A stretch of DNA of 64,000 nucleotides from the NCBI GenBank assembly GCA_036873135.1, contig JAPTYO010000001.1, positions 24,109,774 to 24,173,773 on the forward strand, written 5' to 3'. Shown here in pieces: positions 20,835 to 30,570 of the stretch. The stretch's first letter is position 1. Each line of letters begins with the position of its first letter. This DNA is from Clarkia xantiana subsp. parviflora (Eukaryota > Streptophyta > Magnoliopsida > Myrtales > Onagraceae). Under the pieces are notes generated by a model that was not told the origin of the DNA, did not search any database, and saw only the letters and a list, made by a program, of their open reading frames with translations. Position numbers and translations under genes: made by a program.

Positions 20835-23181
20835 TCAAAGAAGTCCATCATCCCTGACAGGGCTGGGCGGAACAGGCAGATGTTGCACGTTAGTGCCGCC
20901 ACCATCTTCTCCAAACAAAAATGCAAACTCAGATGTTGCAGTATCTAAGCGACGAAACTCGGCAACTTGCCCAACAGCAGACTCCGCATATGGCCCTAAC
21001 TTGTCAAAAGGAAATCCAGGAGCAAGAATACTCACTCTACGAAAAAAGTCCTCAGCAAACTCGCTGAGCATAGGAGTGGCCTTCGCTGTAGCAGTAGCAG
21101 TAACTGCGCTATCAAATTCGGGAGTAGAAGGGAACTTGCTAAGTCCCTCTTCAATGCCAGCCTTCATCTCTGCCTCACGAACTTTCCGGCAGGCAACCTT
21201 GTGCTTACCCGCGTTATCAGAAATTGCCTTCTCAATGGCGGCGTTCTCAGATTCAAGCTGAACAAGGCTGGCATGATCAGACTCATAACAAGCATCAAAA
21301 CCCGTCTTCTTCAATGAAAGACGGCGCACTTCATCCTTAGCTTCCTCAAGCTCCTTGGACAAAGTGGCAGCTTTGTCAGCAATGGCACGGTTCTCCTGAA
21401 CAAGCTCTAACATGAAAGAGGCAATGTGCACCATGTCGGAAATAACCTGAAAACAAGGAAACAATAAACATACATGTTCGGGAACAACGAACATAGCGAA
21501 GTGGAAAAAAGATACTCACTGGAGTGAATCTAGACAACGATCTCTCAACAAATGTTCGTGCTTCCTCGTCACTCGAGGGTCGGACAACTCGATCACCAGG
21601 AGGAATAGATCGATGAAGAACACGCACACCAACTTCAGGCATGCTCAGCTGGGAGTTCTTGGGAAAAGTAACATCTCCTGCCACGTACGGCATCCACTTA
21701 CCATCTGAAATATCACCATCCAAAGGACGAAGCAAATCCGCACGTCCAAGTGGCGTGATCGCTACATGTAAACCAAGCAGCGTTATGCAAAAGCAAAAAA
21801 TAAAGCATATAAAGGCACAGAATCAAGTGTCCAGCTTATACCAGAAAGAAGAGAACGTTCCACCTCGGACCGCTCCTTCGAGCGGGGGGCAGACAACGCA
21901 TCCTCGCTACCGCCAACTTCCTTCCCTTTATGGCAGGAAGGAGTTGGAACGGTCACAGTAGTCTTCGGACGCTTTGAACTGCTCGAAGAACGCGCCCCAG
22001 TGGTGGACCGTTTGGAAGAGTCAGGAGCAGCAACAACGCGGTCAGTAACAAGCGCCGTACGTCCTGCAAGTAGCATACAAAGTTACAACCCAACTGAGAA
22101 AATAAAAGATTATTCTCTCAAAAAAAGCTATCTACCTTTACCGCGTCCAGAAGCCGCCGATGATCCAGAAGCAAATGGGGGAACGATCCTCCCGCTAGAA
22201 GCAATCTTGCGAGCGGCCGCCGTCTGCAAAGACGAGCTTTTTCCGTCAAACCAACCTACAGTGCAACACGGTCGAAAGTTATAAAAGTGATCAACATATC
22301 GAAGTTGCAGAAGGGAGCACATGGATCCCAGCATCAATCAATTCTTGATCGGATGCACGCAATGAGCAAGTAAAGCTGCGCGATTGTTGACAACGATATA
22401 TCTGCTTTATCACTTCCTTATCCGACGTGGAGAGTTCCCGAAAAGCAGGCGCGGGATCAAATTTCTGAACGTACTCGACATCCCAAGTCGTCCCCGCATC
22501 ATGAACAAAGAAGTAATGATGCCTCCAATGGTCGGCAGACCGATCCGCGGTAGCGACTAATCGATAACTAGGATCCCACTTGGCTTCCCCAAGACCAAGT
22601 GCCTCAAAACCATCGCTCTGCAAGTTCGGCCAACGAACTTTCACACCGCATAATCCCGCTGAGTTTGAACTCTTAAGCTGGTAGAAACAGCGAAAGAGGG
22701 TACGAGAATAACGCCAGGATTGCTTGTGAAGCAACACTCTGAAACAAGTCCATACTCTAATCCCGTTGGGTGCAAGATCTAAAGGGGAAATCCCATATCC
22801 GCTACAGAGATCAACCAAGTCGGAACAGTAGGGAAACTGTAAACCCTCTCTAACGTGTGATGTGTACACGACGGATAAATCTACAGGCGGAGGAGTAGCA
22901 TCTCCCAGACTGCTATCAGGAAGTACCTCAAAGGGGTAAAAAGCCTCGTTACAAGCATCGAGTCCGGAAGCACTCGCATACAAGGTAAACAGGGATCTAT
23001 CCAAGCGGTTAGTATAATACCTAACCAACGCCTCAGTCTCTCCAGCGGGAGGTACCCCAACAGCTATCCCCTCATCAGTATCTAAAACACTATCTGCCGG
23101 CAAGACCGGGTCTACGTCCAAGTCATCCTCTATATCGGAATTAAAGGGAGTCTGCAATAGAGAAGTGGTGAACTTACTCAT
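20835..23181 (-). CDS. Antisense extra ORF (aORF) of the inner Gypsy, multi-exon
   Basis: On the strand opposite to gag. It starts at ATG 23181 (MSKFTTSLLQTPFNSDIEDD) with a ~290-codon first exon to about 22310. It continues through pieces near 22128-22260, 21830-22062, 21520-21740 and 20835-21450, with GT/AG-like junctions (for example acceptors before GWFDGKSS and GRTALVTD). The first exon carries a conserved block LQFPYCSDLVDLC...VWTCFRVLL...YSRTLFRCFYQL and DHWRHHYFFVHD. The last is a coiled coil rich in Glu/Lys (ENRAIADKAATLSKELEEAK). The same architecture lies antisense to pol at 54.7-57.9 kb. Extra ORFs between the coding region and the 3' LTR, often antisense, are known in Tat/Retand-type Gypsy elements; their role is unknown. 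Exon edges are my estimate. Confidence 0.6.
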
Positions 23182-23250
23182 TGTATCACCGCGATCAAAA
23201 GGAAGGAAGCTCCGCAAGAAGTTACTACAATCCCACAACCTGCAAGAAGC

Positions 23251-23790
23251 AATCAACATCAATGCGCGTATCAAAGTTAACGCGCGTATCAACATCAATG
23301 CGCGTATCAAAGTTAACGCGCGTATCAACATCAATGCGCGTATCAAAGTTAACGCGCGTATCAACATCAACGCGTGTATCAAAGTTAACGCGCGTATCAA
23401 CATCAATGCGCGTATCAAAGTTAACGCGCGTATCAACATCAATGCGCGTATCAAAGTTAACGCGCGTATCAACATCAATGCGCGTATCAAAGTTAACGCG
23501 CGTATCAACATCAATGCGCGTATCAAAGTTAACGCGCGTATCAACATCAATGCGCGTATCAAAGTTAACGCGCGTATCAACATCAATGCGCATATCATAG
23601 TTAACGCGCGTATCAACATCAATGCGCGTATCAAAGATAACGCGCGTATCAACATCAACGCGCGTATCAACATCAACGCGCGTATCAACATCAATGCGCG
23701 TATCAAAGTTAACGCGCGTATCAACATCAATGCGCGTATCAAAGTCAACGCGCATATCAAAAGTCAACGCGCGTATCAAAAGTCAACGCA
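23251..23790. repeat. Tandem array of 36-bp units (two 18-bp halves)
   Basis: About 15 units alternating GCGCGTATCAAAGTTAAC and GCGCGTATCAACATCAAT, very homogeneous in the middle and drifting at the right end. Open on several frames because 36 is a multiple of three. It is related to the shorter 19-bp array at 14447-14590 of the outer element. Confidence 0.9.
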
Positions 23791-25213
23791 CGTGACCAAA
23801 TTCCACGCAGATAGTAAAGTTGGTACGTACCATGGAAGGAATTAACGTCCTAAGGAGCTATCATGCAAACGGGGGATTAACGCGACAAACCGTAAGAATC
23901 GAACACGGCAACGCTTAAGGAAAATTTTTCTCTACGGCGTCAAGACAACAAGTGACTATGCCTAAAGTTACTGGGCAATCCCCGTCAACCAAAAAGCCCG
24001 CCAAGAAGGAAAATCATACATATCGATCAAAAAAGCTTCTACACGAAGATACAGGGAATTCTACATCAAATACCCACGGAAATGGAAAATCGCCTATATT
24101 ATGGACAAACGACGATAATGACGGCAATCAATCAGCAATTACTCGACGTATAAACATCAACAAGCAGTCCCACATGTCGACAACGAAAAATGACTTAAAC
24201 AAACAACAATACGGTGACATCGGGTCGAAGCTGTCCTAAGAATTCGAGTTTCCAAATTACCTCAAAACGTGCCGGAAAGTACTCCAATGGACTCCCCTCG
24301 TCGAGACGATTCCGGAAAGGTAAGGACCGCAATGAGGCGAGGCCGGGAAGGCGGCGCGTGGCCCACACGCTCCGGCGAAGGAATTCCACTCGCGGTGGCG
24401 CGTGAGGGCGCGTCCGGTGGCTCCTGGAGGCTCCGAAGGTGGCGCTGGAATCCTTGGGACGAACCGAGTCGAATGATGGTGTCAACTTCCAAAAACAAGC
24501 CAAAAATCAGACTCGAAACTGTCAAGAACGTATCTAGGCTCCACGACGACGAAGAAATCTTGAACACAAAAGCAATTTCGGGAAAGGGTGAATGAATTAC
24601 CTGCAAAGGGAATGGAATGTTGAACTCCCAAGATGCTGGAAGGATAAATGGGGATGTGTGTATTTACTAATCCCAAAGAGATGCTTTATGGATAAGGATC
24701 AAATGATTAGATTACCTACATTCAAGACTAAACCCCTACGGTATACTCTATTCTCTCCTTAAAAAATATCTACTCTTATGCGTATCTTGACATGACACGT
24801 ATCAAACCCACTATTTTACATATACGTTGCAACCGCATGATTCATGATTCGGTAATCACTTAGTTGTTTTAGAAGTGTACGTTTTCTATTTCTTGCACTA
24901 CGTAATTATGATCTTGCCGTGTCCATTACCTATGCATGCGTATTGATAGAAGCACGCTCGCATAATGTATTATCAATTACCTATGTCTCCGACGATAACC
25001 ATACTTGCGCATATACATTTCCTATTGCACTAACCATGATGATAGGAAACAAAGTCATTCGGTCGGAAAATCAAACGACCGACGAAATCAAGATGCTTGC
25101 GTCCGACCAACGATCAAAACCGAAAGGTTAGCGTCAAACTCAAATTGGACAAATATCCTAACTTAAAATAGAGTCAAGAAAGGTTCTAAACCGTTACTTG
25201 ACTCGGGGGCAAG
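23791..25213. other. 3' non-coding part of the inner Gypsy with a GC-rich island
   Basis: Mostly AT-rich without genes. Positions 24240-24610 form a GC-rich island with open frames on both strands (minus 24195-24503 and 24262-24606). The minus frames read Arg/Pro-rich peptides (GASRSHRTRPHAPPRVEFLR) that I cannot assign. It could be a captured host fragment or a 5'-UTR-like piece. The final ~150 bases before the polypurine tract (25204-25213) match 26050-26223 of the outer element. Confidence 0.45.
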
Positions 25214-25991
25214 TGATGGATAAATGTCCAATTCGGGTTCGTATTTACACTTCGGGCCTCGTAAGCGTGTCAAAAATTACATCTCGGTTTAAAAACATCT
25301 CCCACGGTATCAAAACGGTCCGGAAGCGCATTTACGCGCGTCCGGACCGGACCTCCGGGTTGCTCGCAATCCGGAGGTCCGGGTTGCGCGGCAATCCGGA
25401 CCTCGCCGAATTGCCCAAATTCGACGAGGTCCGGATTGCCCTACGGGTATCGCGCGACTACCGTATCCGCGATTACCGTTGCGTGTAGAGAAGTCAAGTT
25501 CGCACATTACCAATATGGATGACGGTTACCGCATGATCTTGAACTGTCATCAAACCGCTCTAAAACCGGGTCCGGTCCCAATAAAGCCTATAAATAGGAG
25601 GTCTTGGCCACCCATTTTCACACATTCTCTCATTTGCCCAACTTTGGTATTTTGAGCTCTGACTTCTCTCTAGAAATTCTCTCTCTCTCTAGAAATTACA
25701 TTTTTGCCCTTATAGTGACTTAAGCATCGGAGAGGGCTCCGCTAGCACCACCCCCCCCCCCTCTCCGTGCTAGCATTGGTCCTTGGTGCAGGATCCGACG
25801 CTTGAGACGCAACCTTGCCGAGTCACAACCTTACCGAGTCCCAGCCTTACCGAGTCACAGCCATACCGAGACACAATCCTCATACGGGAGCAAGTCTGAA
25901 CACTCGTTAGTGGCCCAACCTCCGACGGAAGGATCACAGCCCGCACAACCACAGACGCATCCTCACGACCTTGTTCAATCCGGACGCACCA
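25214..25991 (+). repeat. 3' LTR of the inner Gypsy element
   Basis: 778 bases, begins TGATGGATAAATG. It shares the CT-rich leader with the 5' LTR at 14717 and is followed by TSD ACTAC. Confidence 0.9.
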
Positions 25992-26223
25992 ACTACTTCC
26001 AAGAGACTCCTCGATGATAAGGATCAAAGGAGTAATACGTCTACAAATACTTACGGAAACAAAACCATTCGGTCGGAAAATCAAACGACGGACGAAATCA
26101 AGATGCCTACGTCCAACCAACGATCAAAACCGAGAGATTAGCGTCAAACTCAAATTGGACAAGTATCCTAACTTAAAATAGAGTCAAGAAAGGTTCTAAA
26201 CCGTTACTTGACTCGGGGGCAAG
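25992..26223 (+). other. Remaining 3' interior of the outer Gypsy
   Basis: Continues the outer element after the ACTAC duplication and ends in the polypurine tract CGGGGGCAAG (26214-26223). Confidence 0.6.
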
Positions 26224-26900
26224 TGATGGATAAATGTCCAATTCGGGTTCGTATTTACATTTCGGGCCTCGTAAACACGTCAAAATTACATCTCGACTCG
26301 GTAAACGTCTCCTAACGGGTCAAAACGGTCCGGAAATGCGTTACGCGCGTCCGGACCGGACCGCCGGATTGCTTGCAATCCGGACCTCGTCGAATTGCCC
26401 AATTTCGACGAGGTCCGGATTGCATTACGGGTATCGCGCGATTACCGTATCCGCGATTACCGTTACGTGTATAGAAGTCAAGTTCGCGCATTACCAATAT
26501 GGATGACGGTTACCGCTTGTTTTCTTGAACCGTCGTCAAACCGCTTTAAAACCGGGTCCGGTCCCAAGGAAGCCTATAAATAGGAGGCCTTGGCCACCCA
26601 TTTTCACACATCCTCTCATTTGCCCAACTTTGCACCACCCCCCCCCCCTCTCCGTGCTAGCATTGGTCCTTCGTGCAGGAACCGTCGCCCAGACGTTCAG
26701 ACTTGTGCACAAACCACCGCCTTCCGAGACTCAGACATTCCCTTGAGACACAGCCGTACCGAGACACAGACCTCCACGGGAATCAACCGAACACTCGCCA
26801 GTGGCCCAACCTCTTCCTGACGAAGGGTTACAGCCCAAAAAGCCCGCACAACCATACGAACAAACGCGTACCCACGACCCAGTTCATCCCGGACGCAACA
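26224..26900 (+). repeat. 3' LTR of the outer Gypsy element
   Basis: 677 bases matching 7621-8299 with small indels. It ends CGGACGCAACA and is followed by TSD GGATT. Confidence 0.9.
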
Positions 26901-26905
26901 GGATT

Positions 26906-28115
26906 CAGGCACCAGCAAATCCAGATGGCAACAGTATAGCAGCAAATCCAGAGTTAGCAGCAAATCCAGATGTTAGCAGCAAAATCCAGATGTCTACAAC
27001 AGCAAATTTTTGCTAATTTCATTTCAGAATAATCCAATTCAAATTGACTAGTAGTGAAGAAGCAATCGTTGACATTCAACAGCTTTCAGCATCAGCATAT
27101 AATCGTGATTCTAGCTCGATTTGATTCATCGAATTTGAACCAGCAAAATCACACCAAAAACAGCAACCTGAAGCAGTCCATGACCAGAGAAGAAGACAGG
27201 CAAAAATCGACATCCTGAAGCAGGTCCATGACCAGAAAAGAAGAAGAAGAGATTCATCGACGCTGCTTACAGTTCCGATTGGATGTCCTGAGGCTGCGGA
27301 GAGCTGGCAGTGGCTGAGCACAAGAATTGAACAGAGGAGAGATAGATCCGTAGAGAGAGAGATCCGTTCACGCCGTGGACGATCAGGAGAGATGCTGATG
27401 GAGAATCGTGATGCTGATGCGAATCTGATGTTGATCGAAATATGCTAATCGAAATCCTCGGAGCTCGTATCGTGATGCTGATGAAATCTGATGCTGATTA
27501 GAATCTCATGCTCACGCATGGAAGCAGGAGGTGTCAGTGAATTAAACAGCTGCAATCATGGAAGCAGGAGCTGTCAAATCACGCATGGAAGCAGGAGGTG
27601 TCACTGAGTTGTGAACTTATCTGAGGCCTCTCAAAAGGTAGACGATTAGATTAGACTGATGAATCCATTGCCGAAATCCATCGCAGCAGCTTCAGAACTG
27701 ATACGTTGCCGATTGGAACTAGTCCACCTGATTCGTGCGATCTGATCTGTTGCCGATGGGATTTAGTCCACGAGAATTGCTGCTGATCTGTGTTCCGTAT
27801 GTCTCAAATTGACAATCTAAAGAAGAATAAGCTGGCAGATTTGAAGGCACGAGAGACTGGATCACAGAGGTTGAAATTTAAGGTTGAAGACGAGCAGATT
27901 GCTTAAATTGTTGAAGACGAGCAGATCGCTAAATCAAAGAAGACGAGCAGATTGTCGTAGAAATCGAAGCAGAAGGTGTCAGCAGAAGGTGTCAATTGAA
28001 GAAGCAGGAACTTTCAATTGAAAGATCTGACCGAAGTAGGGAAGAGAAAACTATGAACAATCGCAGTGGAGCTTCATGATTCTAGCCCTAGGAAAGCCTG
28101 GCAGCTCTGATACCA
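26906..28115 (-). other. 5' internal part of the Copia-type element, with primer site
   Basis: About 1.2 kb with no credible reading frame. It holds repeated GCAAATCCAGATG-like words at its left edge and repeated ATGGAAGCAGGAG(G/C)TGTCA words near 27515-27605. TGGTATCAGAGC (minus strand, 28104-28115) touches the LTR and fits priming by initiator-Met tRNA. Confidence 0.6.
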
Positions 28116-29178
28116 TGAAAGGAAGTGAGGAGAGAATGTAGAGAGCAAACCAATATGAATGGAAAACATTGTATTGGAAGCTCAAAGATGGTGAAATACA
28201 TTTGAGAGGGTCTCCTTATATAGAAAATCAAGTAGAGTAACTAACACAATGACTAGGGTTAAGAACCTATGAAAGGTCTGAACTATCACCCATGTTAACG
28301 GGAGAGGTCTGAAATTTAAAAAGTTAATAACGGAGGTCTGAAATTTCAGTTTTGTTGATAACAGCGGTCTCCATTAGTTTTTTCCGTTAAAACTAACGGA
28401 AGTTGGTCACATGCCTGACATGTGACCGGAAATAAAATAAATTTTCAAAAATACCCTTCTATCAAGTGTGCCCCTCACATGCTTGAAGTGAAAAGACCAA
28501 AATGCCCTTGAAGCCACCACGGCTCCACCAACCGTACTCCGGCGACCACCAACCGTACTCCGGCGACCACCACCAAGGCTCCGATTGGACCCAAATCGGA
28601 GCCACCGGCCCCGATTGGGCTCCGATCGGAGCTCTGTGGCTCCGGTCGGGGCCATAGAGCTCCAAATCGGATCTCTATGGCCCCGACTGGAGCTCTGTGG
28701 CTCTGGTCGGAGCCACAGAGCTCCAGATGCTCCGACCAGAGCCACAAAGCTCCGATTGGAGCTTTTCGGCTCCGGCGGTGGCCGGAGTCGGGTCGCCGGA
28801 GCCAAGGTGGTGGTCGCCGGAGTCGGGTGGTGGTGGCCGGAGTCGGGTGGTGGTGGCCGGAGTCGGGTGGCGGTGGCCGGAGTTAGGTAGTTTTAATTTG
28901 ACTTTAGGGGTAAAGTTGTCATTTCACATTTTCTTAAATAAGATATTAAATAAAACAAAATATTAAAGGGGCAAAAATGTCATTTCACACAATTCTGTTA
29001 AATTTAACCCTAAAAATGGACGGAAAACCTCAAATCAACAAAATTGAAATTTCAGACCTCCGTTATTAACTTTTTAAATTTCAGACCTGTCCCGTTAACA
29101 TGGGTGATAGTTCAGACCTTTCATAGGTTCTTAACCCCAATGACTAATATGTATAATAGAAACTATATTACTCTATCA
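28116..29178 (-). repeat. 5' LTR of the Copia-type element, split by a MULE
   Basis: LTR halves 28116-28255 and 29147-29178 flank the Mutator-like insert. Joined, they match the 173-bp LTR at 6981-7153 apart from a few substitutions. Confidence 0.8.
28256..29137. mobile_element. Non-autonomous Mutator-like element 1 with GC-rich core
   Basis: Terminal inverted repeats of about 100 bp start GGGTTAAGAACCTATGAAAG on both strands. A perfect 9-bp duplication CAATGACTA (28247-28255 and 29138-29146) fits the Mutator superfamily. There is no transposase. The core (about 28505-28890) is GC-rich, first with imperfect palindromes of GCTCCGATTGGAGC type, then with a minisatellite of GGTGGTGGCCGGAGTCG. 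Long frames in the core come from these repeats. A relative with a different core lies at 51621-52611. Confidence 0.9.
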
Positions 29179-29478
29179 GGTATCGTCGTCGTCATGGACA
29201 GGTGATTCTTCATGAGTTGAAGGCAGAAGCTTAGATTGTAGCTCGGTAAAAGCTTGACCAAAGTCGCCTTGTTGTTTCCTTACATGAGAAGGATCGAGGT
29301 TGTAAAAGACCGGCAAAACCTCATGTCTATTCACATCCTTGAACTCGAGGATCCTAACAAGTTCGTCCAAGCACCAGCTGGAGTTGGCAAATTTCTGCGA
29401 AAGAATAACTATGGAGATCTTTGATTGATCGATATTGGAGTCCCTTTCTTTAACTTCCCATTGAGGTCAAACAAACTG
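29179..29478 (-). pseudogene. Dead TNL resistance gene: TIR part
   Basis: Minus-strand codons read SKISIVILSQKFANSSWCLDEL, then VRILEFKDVNRHEVLPVFYN, LDPSHVRKQQGDFGQAF and a DDDD stretch. They continue across the 22-kb insertion into RVHKWRKALEV at 6980. The alignment to the open TNL (residues ~74-160) is clear. The first ~70 TIR residues (YDVFLSFRGEDTR region) are missing; similarity stops near 29460-29478, just where the inverted-repeat element begins. The promoter and start are therefore gone. Confidence 0.8.
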
Positions 29479-29548
29479 TTGTGTATCAAGATCAGTTGGA
29501 CACGCGTGCCAGCTCGCCTGTTTAGAAAACCGGACGGCGAGGTCGGAC

Positions 29549-29957
29549 TATGGGTGGCGACGGGTCACGGGTAATCCGTGACCCGCGGGCCACCGCCCCG
29601 ATTTTGACCCGTTGACCTGCGATCCGTGACTCGTGGGGCGGTTACGGTTTTTGGGTCGCCTCGCCCCGTTGACCCACCCCGCATGTGGATAATTTATATA
29701 TATATTACACGTATTTATATAAAATATATAGGTAATATAATACATAGTTAAAATAATTAGGATTTGTGACTTGTATTTGGATTTGAAGTTAAATTATTAT
29801 TTGTGATTTAAATTTTAAATTGAATTTGTATAAGTAAATATAGAATTTAGGGTTTAAATTGCTAATAATATATTATGTACCACTATTAGGTGACCCGCCC
29901 CGCGAACTGTGTGGGGCGGGTACGGGGCAAGCGTTACCCGTCCAGTTGACAACCCTA
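29549..29957. mobile_element. hAT-type MITE (409 bp)
   Basis: Flanked by the 8-bp duplication GGTCGGAC (29541-29548 and 29958-29965). The ends are imperfect inverted repeats: left TATGGGTGGCGACGGGT, right (reverse complement) TAGGGTTGTCAACTGGACGG. GC-rich ends and an AT-rich middle without ORF are typical of hAT MITEs. It is inserted in the left arm of the long inverted-repeat element. Confidence 0.8.
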
Positions 29958-30497
29958 GGTCGGACCCGATAAACTGGTACCGGTCTGACTGTAAGAGTAA
30001 AGAACAATTTTTTTTAAAGAAAATATTAAAAGAGTGTAGCTGTATTTGAACCCAAGACTTACACTGGAAACGCTAACGCACTACCACCACACTACAAACT
30101 AGAACATTGACAAAATAACAGATAAAAAGATTTTATTTAGAATTCTAAATTTTATTTAATCAATGGAATGGAACCGGGTTTGATCGGGTTGGACATTCTA
30201 AAAAATAAGATTTACTTCAAATTTGCGTTTTAGGGGGGGGGGGGGGGTGTATAACACCATTTACCATTTGGTGGTGGAAACATTAATTTTCGAAATTGCT
30301 AAAATAAATTTAAAAAAATAGCACATTGTTTATTACGTTATAAAGACGCGAACTTTCGATTTTCATTGAATTTGGAGTTGTAAATTTGAATTTGGTGAAT
30401 ATTAATAGATGTAAAAAGTGAAAAAAAAAAAAAAAAAACCGCGGGATAAGGGAACCCAAAAAAAATTTGACAGATTTTTTTGAACATCTGGACGGGT

Positions 30498-30570
30498 CCG
30501 GTCAAAGGGACAGAGGGCTGTCCCTTTGACCGGTTGACAGAGGAATCTGGTTCAACCGGATTCCTCTGTC
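30498..30570. repeat. Two adjacent hairpins at the centre of the inverted-repeat element
   Basis: Hairpin 1 (30498-30533): a perfect 16-bp stem CCGGTCAAAGGGACAG with a 4-base AGGG loop. Hairpin 2 (30536-30570): a 17-bp stem starting GACAGAGGAATC with one mismatch and a one-base loop. Confidence 0.9.

Larger units (their letters stand above)
14717..25991 (+). mobile_element. Inner Gypsy/Tat-like LTR retrotransposon without RT/INT
   Basis: LTRs 14717-15514 and 25214-25991 are flanked by a perfect 5-bp duplication ACTAC (14712-14716 and 25992-25996), so it inserted into the outer element. The first LTR base pair is TA rather than TG at the 5' end, and the 3' LTR ends CACCA where the 5' one ends CAACA. 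A primer-site-like TTGGCGTCGTC follows the 5' LTR, and CGGGGGCAAG (25204-25213) precedes the 3' LTR. Interior: gag, protease, a second gag-like domain, two tandem arrays and an antisense ORF. No RT, RNase H or integrase motif is present. LTR similarity to the outer element shows the same family. Confidence 0.9.
7621..26900 (+). mobile_element. Outer Gypsy/Tat-like LTR retrotransposon without pol
   Basis: LTRs 7621-8299 and 26224-26900 begin TGATGGATAAATG and end CGGACGCAACA. They are flanked by a perfect 5-bp duplication GGATT (7616-7620 and 26901-26905). A primer site TGGCGCCGTC (from 8301) follows the 5' LTR, and CGGGGGCAAG (26214-26223) is the polypurine tract. Without the inner element it is about 8.0 kb. 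It carries only decayed gag-like reading frames (8351-9862) and a long non-coding region with tandem arrays. No RT or integrase is seen. The LTRs differ by several indels, so the insertion is not brand new. Confidence 0.9.
6981..29178 (-). mobile_element. Non-autonomous Copia-type LTR element, split by nested insertions
   Basis: The 3' LTR is 6981-7153 (173 bp). The 5' LTR is 28116-28255 plus 29147-29178, interrupted by a Mutator-like element. The LTRs begin TGATAGAG and end CTTTCA on the minus strand. Next to the 5' LTR, the minus strand carries TGGTATCAGAGC (28104-28115), the initiator-Met tRNA primer site typical of Copia. A purine-rich tract lies against the 3' LTR (from 7154). Without its insertions the internal part is only ~1.67 kb (7154-7615 and 26906-28115) and shows no gag or pol domain, so it needed a helper. 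It lies in the TIR exon of the dead TNL. A clean 5-bp target duplication is not visible (CTGGG left, GGTAT right). Confidence 0.8.

Noticed and set aside
23182..23845. Repeat peptides such as ININARIKVNAR, and the N-terminal extension of the aORF frame upstream of 23181
   Set aside because: Products of the 36-bp array; the credible start of the antisense ORF is the ATG at 23181.
28407..28966. Several Pro/Ser/Trp-rich ORFs in the GC-rich core of the first MULE
   Set aside because: They arise from the minisatellite and palindromic words, with no conserved domain.
29548..29745. ORF at the left end of the hAT MITE
   Set aside because: Lies across a MITE terminus and has no domain.
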